DNA from: Candidatus Aminicenantota bacterium
GTDB lineage: Bacteria > Acidobacteriota > Aminicenantia > UBA2199
NCBI GenBank assembly: GCA_024644125.1
Contig: JAHELQ010000357.1
Span: 1-5,884 of the forward strand
DNA: 5,884 bases
Direction: 5' to 3'
Shown here: positions 1-5,884 of the stretch, in pieces
Layout: every line of letters starts with the position of its first letter
Position numbering within the stretch: position 1 is the stretch's first letter
Program-made: the position numbers and the translations under genes
Notes under the pieces: generated by a model
Database searches by the model: none
What the model saw: the letters and a program-made list of their open reading frames with translations, nothing else
Told to the model about the DNA's origin: nothing

Positions 1-807
1 TTTTTCGCAGTCAGATACAGCCGGAAACGCCATCCGGAAGCGCAACCGGTGAAACAACGGCTCTGGTTGGAAATCACCTGGACACTGGTGCCGACAGCTC
101 TGGTTCTTTCCATGTTTTTTTACGGTTTGGAGGGTTTCCGCATTATGCGCGACACGCCGGAAGACGCGATGCAAGTAAAGGTATACGGACGGATGTGGGA
201 GTGGAGCTTCGAGTATGATAACGGCAAGATTACAGATAAATTGTTTGTACCTATCGGCCGTAACGTGCAATTGGTGATGCGGTCTTTGGATGTGATCCAT
301 AGTTTCTATATCCCGTCCTTCCGTATCAAGGAAGATTTACTGCCGGGACGGGACACTTATTTGTGGTTCAAACCACAGACTGTCGGGCCGTCGGATATTT
401 TTTGCGCGGAATACTGTGGCCAGCGGCACGCCTTTATGATGTCCCAGGTGATCGCGATGCCGGAGCCGGAATTCAACCGCTGGTATAGCCAGAAAGAGGG
501 AGAACCGGGGCTGCTGGGAGCTCCAGCAGTCAAACTGATGGACGTTCACGGATGCCTCGCCTGCCATTCCCTGGATGGGTCCAATAAAGATATGATCCCG
601 CTGAATGGGATATTCGGCAAAAAAAAACTGGTGATTCGGGATGGACAGGAGATGGAAGTGGATGTAGATGAAGACTATATCAGGCGTTCTGTTTTGCGAC
701 CGGGATTCGAGATCGTGAAAGGGCAGATGGATATGATGGAGGCGCCGGACGATCTGGCGTCGGGCGATCTGGACATCATTGTCAACTATTTGAAAGAACT
801 AAAATGA
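1..807 (+). CDS. coxB: Cytochrome c oxidase subunit II (caa3 type, CuA plus fused cytochrome c), 5' partial
   Basis: Electron-entry subunit of an aa3/caa3-type heme-copper oxidase, anchored in the inner membrane with its CuA and heme domains on the outer face. The frame is open from base 1. The 16 codons before the GTG at 49 encode the end of the first membrane helix (FFAVRY) and a basic loop (SRKRHPEAQP), a usual CoxB layout, so the gene starts upstream and GTG 49 is not the start. Counting from that GTG: second helix about 7-30; CuA ligands H84, C119, E121, C123, H127 and M130 in the order expected (CAEYCGQRHAFM); cytochrome c domain from about 160 with heme motif C169-LA-C172-H173. The sixth heme ligand is probably one of M227, M229 or M230; the usual Met-Pro pair is absent. 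The stop overlaps the next start (ATGA at 804-807). Identity is secure; the length is not known. Confidence 0.95.
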   Translation, partial: FFAVRYSRKRHPEAQPVKQRLWLEITWTLVPTALVLSMFFYGLEGFRIMRDTPEDAMQVKVYGRMWEWSFEYDNGKITDKLFVPIGRNVQLVMRSLDVIHSFYIPSFRIKEDLLPGRDTYLWFKPQTVGPSDIFCAEYCGQRHAFMMSQVIAMPEPEFNRWYSQKEGEPGLLGAPAVKLMDVHGCLACHSLDGSNKDMIPLNGIFGKKKLVIRDGQEMEVDVDEDYIRRSVLRPGFEIVKGQMDMMEAPDDLASGDLDIIVNYLKELK

Positions 808-1667
808 CATCTATCGCACCCATCTTCGTCTTGATCAAATTCCCGGTCGTTTTTCTGGCTTCTGTATCGGCGGTTATGGGTTTTGTCCTGGCGGAGGGAG
901 AGGCGACTCTCCGCTCGATTCCTTTTTTTTGTGCAGTGTTCATATTAGCCTCCGGTACCGCCATTATAAACCAATACCAGGAGCGGACGGTAGACGCTTT
1001 GATGGAGCGAACCAAACTCAGGCCGCTTCCAGTGGGAACGATTGTGCCCGCGACCGCATTGGGGCTCGGTATCGCGGCGATCGTCGCCGGGTTGGGATCG
1101 GTTCTTCTATTGCACGGGACTGTACCGTTTTGGCTGGGGGTGTGTTCCGTAACAATTTACAATGGTTTGTATACTTTTCTAAAAAAAAGAACCGCTTTTG
1201 CCTCCATTCCCGGCGCAGTGGCTGGAGCGTTGCCTCCATTGATGGGATTTGCCGCCGGAGGAGGGGATTTGGCCTCGCCGATGGCTGTGTGGTTGGCTAT
1301 GTTTTTTTATATATGGCAGATTCCGCATTTTTTGTTGTTGATGGGGATTCACGGCGATGATTACCGGCGGGCGAATTTTCCTTCGTTGCAGGAAAAGATC
1401 GATTCCCAGAGTTTGGGGCGAATCGTTTTCCATTGGATCATGGCCACCGCTTGCAGCGCGTTGATGTTTCCCCTCTTTGAAGGACTCAGACATCCGGCGA
1501 TCGCGACTGTCATTTTGGGTCTCTCGGTATGGACCGGTTGGCGAACCCTGCCGCTTGTCCGCGGGAATGATAAACGTGTGGCAGTGTTTCGCCGGGCGTT
1601 TATCCACGTCAACCAATATGTCTTGTTAATGATGATCCTCTTCATCGTTGACCGGGGGGTACCGTAA
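804..1667 (+). CDS. ctaB: Protoheme IX farnesyltransferase (heme O synthase)
   Basis: Integral membrane prenyltransferase of the UbiA family that adds a farnesyl group to heme b to make heme O, the precursor of heme A for terminal oxidases. The 287 residues match the usual length, and the protein is hydrophobic throughout, consistent with about nine helices. The first polyprenyl-diphosphate motif is N56-QYQ-E60-RTV-D64, followed by ALMERTKLRPLP, a strong CyoE/CtaB signature; E60 stands where many members have Asp. Also present are the YTFLKKRT segment (123-130), GAVAGALPPLMG (137-148), and the WQIPHF...GDDYRRANFP region (171-193) that carries the second acidic site (D185, D186). The ATG overlaps the coxB stop by four bases, so translation is probably coupled; no strong ribosome binding site precedes it. 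Position next to coxB supports an oxidase-maturation role rather than quinone or chlorophyll prenylation. Confidence 0.93.
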   Translation: MTSIAPIFVLIKFPVVFLASVSAVMGFVLAEGEATLRSIPFFCAVFILASGTAIINQYQERTVDALMERTKLRPLPVGTIVPATALGLGIAAIVAGLGSVLLLHGTVPFWLGVCSVTIYNGLYTFLKKRTAFASIPGAVAGALPPLMGFAAGGGDLASPMAVWLAMFFYIWQIPHFLLLMGIHGDDYRRANFPSLQEKIDSQSLGRIVFHWIMATACSALMFPLFEGLRHPAIATVILGLSVWTGWRTLPLVRGNDKRVAVFRRAFIHVNQYVLLMMILFIVDRGVP

Positions 1668-1700
1668 ATGCGACGATGTACTCTGGATAGTTTACGAATG

Positions 1701-1706
1701 GGAGGT
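1701..1706 (+). promoter_or_regulatory. Strong ribosome binding site (GGAGGT)
   Basis: GGAGGT lies 8 bases before the ATG at 1715, inside the 47-base gap after ctaB (1668-1714). It is the best Shine-Dalgarno sequence in the window. It supports ATG 1715 as the true start of the membrane-cytochrome c gene, rather than the TTG at 1848 where the long downstream frame could formally begin. No promoter or hairpin is evident in the gap. Confidence 0.75.
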
Positions 1707-1714
1707 GGGACTCG

Positions 1715-2921
1715 ATGGATAATATCCAGTTTGTTCATATGATTCCGGGGCTTGTCTATTTTCTCTCGCTCGTTCATGCAACGTTCATGTGCCTGGTGAC
1801 AGGCGCGGGTATTTTATCGGTGTTCTACCATCCCTGGAAGCCCGGGATTGCCCGGGAGTTTGGCCGTCTGGCAGCGGCAAGGCCGCTTTTATGGGGCGTT
1901 GGCGTTTTTGTTCAAGATGCGCTATCTCGAAGGGCAGGATCTGTTACATCGCTATTTGTTGGCGGCGTCGATTGCGCTTTTGGCGGGAGCGATTTTGCTT
2001 GCCGTTTACCGCCGGGTGCAGGATGTCCGGATCGGCGGCCTGGCGATTTTTGCAATTTTATTTTATGATTTTTATTTCACCAATATTATGGCGCTATTGG
2101 TATACCCGGAGAAATGGCCTTACCTGGAAGGTTTTCTGCCGCATCCGCTCCACTCTATCACCGGAATGACGCATTTTATGGGATTTTTCGCCATGATGTT
2201 GGCCGTGAGCGGAGCGGCGACGTTGTTCTTTTTTTTCCGCTGGCCGGATTCAAGACTGTCAAAACAATCTTCCGATTATAAATTCATGAAATATCATGGC
2301 CTGGGAATGCTTTTGGCTGGAGCGCTTCTGTTACCTCCAATTGTCATTTGGGATCTTTACACTCTGCCCCGTTACACTTTTTCTGTGGGTGTCCTCGCTC
2401 TGGCGGCGTTTATTTTATTGGCTGCTTTTATATTGGCGCTTGCGGCGTCCCACTTTTTGTTTTCACCGGAGACATTGAGACAGAGGTTTATATCCCTCGC
2501 GGCATTGTTGGTTTTGCTTATGATGGGAATGGCGACTGCCAGAGATTTATTGCTGCAGGCAAACAGCGTCGCGGATAGCGCAGGCGTTCTTCTGGCCAAT
2601 GCTGAGGCCGGCAGGGAACTCTGGATCGCCAGGCGACAGGCATTATATCCGCCTGCCGGAGAAGCGGATGTCGAATCAGGGCGGCAAGTTTACCGGCAAC
2701 GCTGCATCGCTTGCCACGAAATGGATAGAAAAAAAATGGGGCCCCCGCTGAAGGATGCGATCCTCAAATATAACGGCGACGCGGCTGCGCTTGCGGCGTT
2801 TATCCGAAATCCGGTAAAAGTGGATCCCGCGTATCCCGCCATGCCAAATCCAGGTTTGACGGAGTGGCAAATCAAGGGAGTGGTGAATTATTTATTGGCG
2901 CCGGCGGAGGCGAAAGAATGA
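1715..2921 (+). CDS. Polytopic membrane protein with C-terminal monoheme cytochrome c domain, apparently frameshifted
   Basis: I do not recognise this family by name. As read, residues 1-60 are in one frame (from ATG 1715) and the rest is one base later, in a frame running to the TGA at 2919-2921. Dropping one G from the run at 1893-1896 joins them into 401 residues. The joined protein has a first helix at about 10-35, several more hydrophobic segments spread over residues 75-280, then an outer-face domain with heme motif C330-IA-C333-H334 and a probable Met ligand M376 (YPAMPNPG), typical of class I cytochrome c. Membrane-region histidines (for example H143, H146, H153, H194) could bind heme b or quinone, but this is speculation. 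It lies between the oxidase and ACIII genes, and its stop overlaps the actA start (ATGA 2918-2921), suggesting a role in electron transfer between quinol oxidation and the oxidase, perhaps in place of the monoheme ActE. The product is intact only if the shift is an error or is bypassed. Confidence 0.75.
1889..1900 (+). other. Apparent frameshift site at a GGGG run
   Basis: Up to TTA-TGG (1889-1894) the frame beginning at 1715 encodes a coherent membrane protein. Beyond this it becomes Arg/Gly-rich and stops at 2066-2068. One frame over, the sequence from 1896 reads ALAFLFKMRYLEGQ and continues into clear membrane helices and the heme domain. Removing one base of GGGG (1893-1896) restores continuity. 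The downstream frame is closed by a TGA at 1797-1799, so the switch must lie between 1800 and 2068; protein character places it close to 1890-1910. The cause (assembly error, mutation or recoding) cannot be told from the sequence. Confidence 0.75.
2906..2910 (+). promoter_or_regulatory. Ribosome binding site (GGAGG) that sets the actA start
   Basis: GGAGG within the last codons of the preceding gene lies 7 bases before ATG 2918. It supports that start over an upstream in-frame candidate at 2864, which would add 18 hydrophilic residues in front of the membrane anchor. The ATG overlaps the preceding stop, so re-initiation after the upstream gene is also likely. Confidence 0.7.
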
Positions 2922-3430
2922 TCAAGCGGTTGATTCCTTTGATATTGATAACGTTGTTTTTGGCGGGCATCGCCGCGGTGGTGGCCATTGCGGCGTATTG
3001 GTATTACGTTGAGGCGGATCCACTCCAACCTATCGCCTTCAACCATCGGCTCCACGTGAAAACTGTGGGGCTGAAATGCGATCATTGCCATCGTTATGCT
3101 GATCGCTCCATCCACGCCGGGATTCCGGCGATGGGCCGTTGCGTTGAATGCCATCGTAACGTCGCTGTCGAGCGGCCGGAAGTGAAGAAGCTGATGGACT
3201 ATTGGAATCGCAAACAACCGGTTCCCTGGGGACAGGTACATGTGTCGGAATGGCATGTGCGCTTCACCCATCGGCGTCATATTCAGGCGGATGTCGATTG
3301 CCGGGTGTGCCATGGGTATGTGGAACAGATGGCTACGGCCCGCAAGGTCAGAACTTTCCATATGGGATTTTGTATCACCTGCCACCGGGCCAATGGAGGG
3401 CAGGATGATTGCCTGGTCTGCCATAAATAG
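2918..3430 (+). CDS. actA: Pentaheme c-type cytochrome subunit of Alternative Complex III (ActA)
   Basis: Multiheme cytochrome of the quinol-oxidising ACIII, which passes electrons on toward a c-type cytochrome or the oxidase. The 170 residues begin with one uncleaved-looking membrane anchor (about 5-30), followed by an outer-face domain of the cytochrome c7/class III type. Five CxxCH motifs are visible: C54-C57-H58, C75-C78-H79, C128-C131-H132, C152-C155-H156 and C165-C168-H169. H43, H46, H66, H108, H113, H118, H121 and H148 are candidates for distal heme ligands. The opening QPIAFNHRLHV and the later RFTHRRHI look like two copies of one heme-binding unit. Residues 101-109 (PVPWGQVHV) match the conserved Trp/His stretch I expect in ActA. 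The start at 2918 overlaps the previous stop, has a good ribosome binding site, and puts the signal anchor at the very N-terminus. ActB follows 18 bases later, as in known act operons. A different role as a generic NrfH-like cytochrome is less likely given that neighbour. Confidence 0.9.
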   Translation: MIKRLIPLILITLFLAGIAAVVAIAAYWYYVEADPLQPIAFNHRLHVKTVGLKCDHCHRYADRSIHAGIPAMGRCVECHRNVAVERPEVKKLMDYWNRKQPVPWGQVHVSEWHVRFTHRRHIQADVDCRVCHGYVEQMATARKVRTFHMGFCITCHRANGGQDDCLVCHK

Positions 3431-3438
3431 AGGGAGAG
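3431..3438 (+). promoter_or_regulatory. Likely ribosome binding site for actB
   Basis: The purine-rich AGGGAGAG starts straight after the actA stop and ends 10 bases before ATG 3449. A second purine patch, GAGG at 3443-3446, is too close to the start to work well. The 18-base gap holds nothing else. Confidence 0.5.
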
Positions 3439-3448
3439 TTTCGAGGAC

Positions 3449-5884
3449 ATGAAGAGGAGAGATTTTTTTAGATTAATGGGAATCGTGTCTGCATCGGCGG
3501 TATCCGCTTGCAAAGCCGGAGAAGTGGATAAAAAGTTAATTCCATTCCTGGTACCGCCGGATGATGATGTCATGCCCGGCGAACCAATCTTCGTCACATC
3601 CACTTGCGCCGAATGTCCTGCCGGTTGCGGCGTTATTGTGAAGGTCAGGGACGGAAAACCGGTCAAACTGGAAGGTAATCCCTATCATCCCGTCAATCGC
3701 GGCGCTTTATGTATCAGGGGACAGGCTGGTATTTCCCGCTTGTATCACCCGCAACGATTGAAGCAACCGATGGTGAAAAAAAACGGCGTTTTCGAGCCTA
3801 TTTCCTGGCCGCAAGCATTTATTCTTGTCAAGGAAAAACTTGGGGAGGGGAAAGGGGCCGGACTCGGCAATGTCATGTTTGGTTCGAAAACCACTGGCAG
3901 TTTACATGAACTGGCAGGCGAATGCTGCGATATGCTCGATATCGAGAGATTTCCCGCTGTCGAGCTCATTCATCATGGGGCGATCCGCCAGGCAAATGGG
4001 GTCGCGTTCGGCATTGCAGCGGTTCCTCATTTTCGGTTGGATCGCTGCGATTTTTTGTTCACATTGGGTGCGGACCTATTGGGTACCTTTCTTAGTCCGG
4101 TGGAATGGTCCAGACAATTGCACCGCGCGCGCCGGGAAGACCGGATGCAATGGTATCATGCCGAGCCCTACCTCACCCTCACCGGCGCTAATGCCACGCG
4201 CCGTCTAACGATTCAGCCGGGCAGCGAGTGGTGTTTGTTGGGATTTTTATTGCATTGTCTACCAGCGCGTAAGACATTGCCCGCGGCACTCGATGAGCTC
4301 ATCCCGGCCTTCACCTTAAACCAGACCGCGGAGGCTACAGGTATTCCGCCAGCGGAGCTAGTTCTTCTGCTCCAGGGCCTTTCGCAAGCCCGGTCGCCTT
4401 TACTGATTGCCGGAGGGCCGGCCACCGCCCATAACAGAGGGGGATTGACAGCGTTGCTGTCATCATTGTTGCAGTGGAAGTTGGGGATGACTGATGGAAC
4501 ACTCGACTTTACTCATGGGTTCAATGATGACTTTACCGGCACGTTCAAGGATGTCTTGCGCTTCGAGAAGTCCTGCCGGGACCGCGAGAATGGTGTGGTT
4601 CTGCTGATGGATGTTCCGAATGTATGTTCCAGGCCTCAATTTCTGGAAGCGTTGGAGCATTGCCGTTATAGAGTGGCTATCGGCTTCATGGGGGGACCTT
4701 TGATGGAAGCGTGCGATATGGTGTTACCTCTTTCCCATCCTCTGGAGACCTGGGGAGATGTGGTTCCCAGAAGAGGGCTTCGTTCGTTGATCCAACCGGC
4801 GGTCGAACCGTTGTTCGCTTCCAGGGGGGCTGGGGATATCCTCCTTGGGCTGATGGGCGAAAAAATAACCTATCAACGTTACCTGGCTCAACAATGGGGC
4901 AACGTGACCGAGGTCTGGATACGGGAAGGTGTCAGAGAAGAGGAAACAGCGCTTCTGGAGGCGGTTCTCGATATGGAATCGGCGCTACCGGCACTGCGGC
5001 GGTTGACGGAAGACAAGCTGCCGACGGCCAATGGCGGCGCCTCTCTCCTGGTCGCGCCTTCGCTACGGACCTATGACGGCCGTGGAAGCGATATACCATT
5101 GTTGGCGGAGATCCCGGACCCGATGATCGCTGTCTCATATGGACCTTACGCGGTGATTTCCGCCGATATCGCCGGGGATAGGGGGATTTTGCAAGGGGAC
5201 ATCTTGCGCTTCGAAGGGGCATTCGGTTCTCTCGAGTTGCCGGTGGTGTTCGGCCGCGGTATCGCCACCGGTACTGTGGTTGTGCCAATCGAATTCTCAG
5301 GGTGTTTTTCGTTGCCCGGCGATCCGGTCACCGGCGAATGGTGCCTGTCCCTCAAAAACGTCAGGAGCGAAGCCACTGGATTGAAGATCCGGCTTCTGAT
5401 ATTGGCGGGAGAGATGATAGCCGGAGGCATGGGGATCTTGCCTGAAAAAGAAAACAACCGTCACAAATACAAGCGCCATTCCCTCTATCCGCCGCATCAA
5501 CACAAAAACTACCGCTGGGGTATGGTCGTCGATCTGGACGCTTGCACCGGCTGTTCCGCGTGTGTGGCCGCTTGCTACATCGAGAACAACATTCCGGTGG
5601 TGGGGGAAAAAGAACATCTCAAGGGGAGGGAGATGTCCTGGCTCCGTATCGAACCGTACTTCGACGACGGCTCGCAGCCGGAATTCGTTCCTATGCTGTG
5701 CCAGCAATGCGACTGTGCGCCATGCGAAACCGTATGCCCGGTATACGCTACTTACCACAATCCCGAAGGCCTCAACGCCCAGATCTACAATCGCTGCGTC
5801 GGGACACGGTATTGCGCCAACAATTGCCCGTACAAGGTCCGCCGCTTCAACTGGTTTGACAATAAAGGGGTGTTGCCGCTTTTT
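3449..5884 (+). CDS. actB: Alternative Complex III iron-sulfur subunit ActB, 3' partial
   Basis: Large outer-face subunit of ACIII that carries electrons from quinol toward the ActA hemes. It reads without interruption for 812 codons to the window end; full ActB proteins are usually about 950-1050 residues, so the last part is missing. The N-terminus has a twin-arginine signal (KRRDFFRLMG) and a lipobox-like VSAC with C21, suggesting Tat export and possible lipid attachment. Residues about 45-650 resemble a molybdopterin-oxidoreductase catalytic domain, with C53-x2-C56-x3-C60-x27-C88, the ligand pattern of a [4Fe-4S] cluster. From about 690 a ferredoxin-like domain has C699, C702, C705, C709; then C751, C754, C759, C763; then C783, C789, C793. 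In the last group T786 replaces a Cys (CVGTRYC), the pattern expected for the [3Fe-4S] cluster of ACIII. The final cysteine group and, by analogy, actC (NrfD-like) should lie downstream. A free molybdoenzyme such as polysulfide reductase is less likely, because the two domains are fused and ActA precedes it. Confidence 0.92.
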   Translation, partial: MKRRDFFRLMGIVSASAVSACKAGEVDKKLIPFLVPPDDDVMPGEPIFVTSTCAECPAGCGVIVKVRDGKPVKLEGNPYHPVNRGALCIRGQAGISRLYHPQRLKQPMVKKNGVFEPISWPQAFILVKEKLGEGKGAGLGNVMFGSKTTGSLHELAGECCDMLDIERFPAVELIHHGAIRQANGVAFGIAAVPHFRLDRCDFLFTLGADLLGTFLSPVEWSRQLHRARREDRMQWYHAEPYLTLTGANATRRLTIQPGSEWCLLGFLLHCLPARKTLPAALDELIPAFTLNQTAEATGIPPAELVLLLQGLSQARSPLLIAGGPATAHNRGGLTALLSSLLQWKLGMTDGTLDFTHGFNDDFTGTFKDVLRFEKSCRDRENGVVLLMDVPNVCSRPQFLEALEHCRYRVAIGFMGGPLMEACDMVLPLSHPLETWGDVVPRRGLRSLIQPAVEPLFASRGAGDILLGLMGEKITYQRYLAQQWGNVTEVWIREGVREEETALLEAVLDMESALPALRRLTEDKLPTANGGASLLVAPSLRTYDGRGSDIPLLAEIPDPMIAVSYGPYAVISADIAGDRGILQGDILRFEGAFGSLELPVVFGRGIATGTVVVPIEFSGCFSLPGDPVTGEWCLSLKNVRSEATGLKIRLLILAGEMIAGGMGILPEKENNRHKYKRHSLYPPHQHKNYRWGMVVDLDACTGCSACVAACYIENNIPVVGEKEHLKGREMSWLRIEPYFDDGSQPEFVPMLCQQCDCAPCETVCPVYATYHNPEGLNAQIYNRCVGTRYCANNCPYKVRRFNWFDNKGVLPLF

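Noticed and set aside
49..807. coxB starting at GTG 49
   Set aside because: The frame is open to base 1 and encodes the end of the first CoxB helix and its basic loop; no ribosome binding site precedes the GTG.
1668..1714. Possible promoter or terminator between ctaB and the next gene
   Set aside because: The 47 bases show only a ribosome binding site; no hairpin with a T run and no convincing -35/-10 pair.
1668..1742. Small frame starting at ATG 1668 right after the ctaB stop
   Set aside because: About 24 codons, no ribosome binding site of its own, no recognisable content, and it overlaps the better start at 1715.
1848..2921. A separate gene starting at TTG 1848
   Set aside because: The first 16 codons are not membrane-like, no ribosome binding site stands before the TTG, and the frame starting at ATG 1715 with GGAGGT gives a natural N-terminus. 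A frameshift in one gene explains it better.
2888..3424. Long antisense frame of 178 codons opposite actA
   Set aside because: It mirrors a pentaheme gene with clear CxxCH motifs on the + strand; the antisense product has no recognisable motif.
2864..3430. Longer actA beginning at 2864
   Set aside because: It adds 18 hydrophilic residues before the anchor. ATG 2918 has GGAGG at a good distance and the common stop/start overlap.
5297..5758. Antisense frame of 153 codons opposite the ActB iron-sulfur domain
   Set aside because: The + strand encodes conserved cysteine clusters here; the antisense frame is a by-product of codon bias.
3449..5884. Catalytic molybdoenzyme (polysulfide, thiosulfate or nitrate reductase)
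   Set aside because: The molybdopterin-like and ferredoxin-like domains are fused in one chain, the third cysteine group is the ACIII-type CVGTRYC, and a pentaheme ActA lies directly upstream; these fit ActB better.

Overview
The window looks like part of an aerobic electron-transport operon from a Gram-negative bacterium. All five genes are on the + strand. Two of the junctions are 4-base ATGA stop/start overlaps, and the other two gaps are only 47 and 18 bases. I saw no convincing promoter, terminator, RNA gene, insertion sequence or CRISPR array. The host cannot be named from this sequence. The set of genes (caa3-type oxidase subunit, heme O synthase, pentaheme ActA, Tat-exported ActB) fits groups that use Alternative Complex III (ACIII) instead of a bc1 complex, such as deltaproteobacterial, Acidobacteria-like or Calditrichaeota-like lineages; this is inference.

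Layout. (1) 1-807: cytochrome c oxidase subunit II with a full CuA site and a fused C-terminal cytochrome c domain; its 5' end lies outside the window. (2) 804-1667: a UbiA-family protoheme IX farnesyltransferase (heme O synthase). (3) 1715-2921: a polytopic membrane protein ending in a monoheme cytochrome c domain. As given, it is split between two reading frames by an apparent single extra G in the GGGG run at 1893-1896; removing it gives one 401-residue protein. (4) 2918-3430: a membrane-anchored pentaheme cytochrome, ActA of ACIII. (5) 3449 to the end: ActB of ACIII, open for 812 codons without a stop and cut by the window edge. It has a Tat/lipobox signal, a molybdopterin-oxidoreductase-like domain and a ferredoxin-like domain.

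How they work together (from knowledge of the families). ACIII oxidises membrane quinol and passes electrons through the ActB iron-sulfur clusters and ActA hemes to a cytochrome c carrier. The oxidase takes electrons through its own cytochrome c domain and CuA centre to the heme-copper site, and heme O synthase supplies the modified heme. The membrane-cytochrome c protein sits between the oxidase and ACIII genes and may link the two complexes. The points most worth a second look are that fusion protein, its frameshift, and the four cysteines kept in the N-terminal domain of ActB, where the common ActB form has none.
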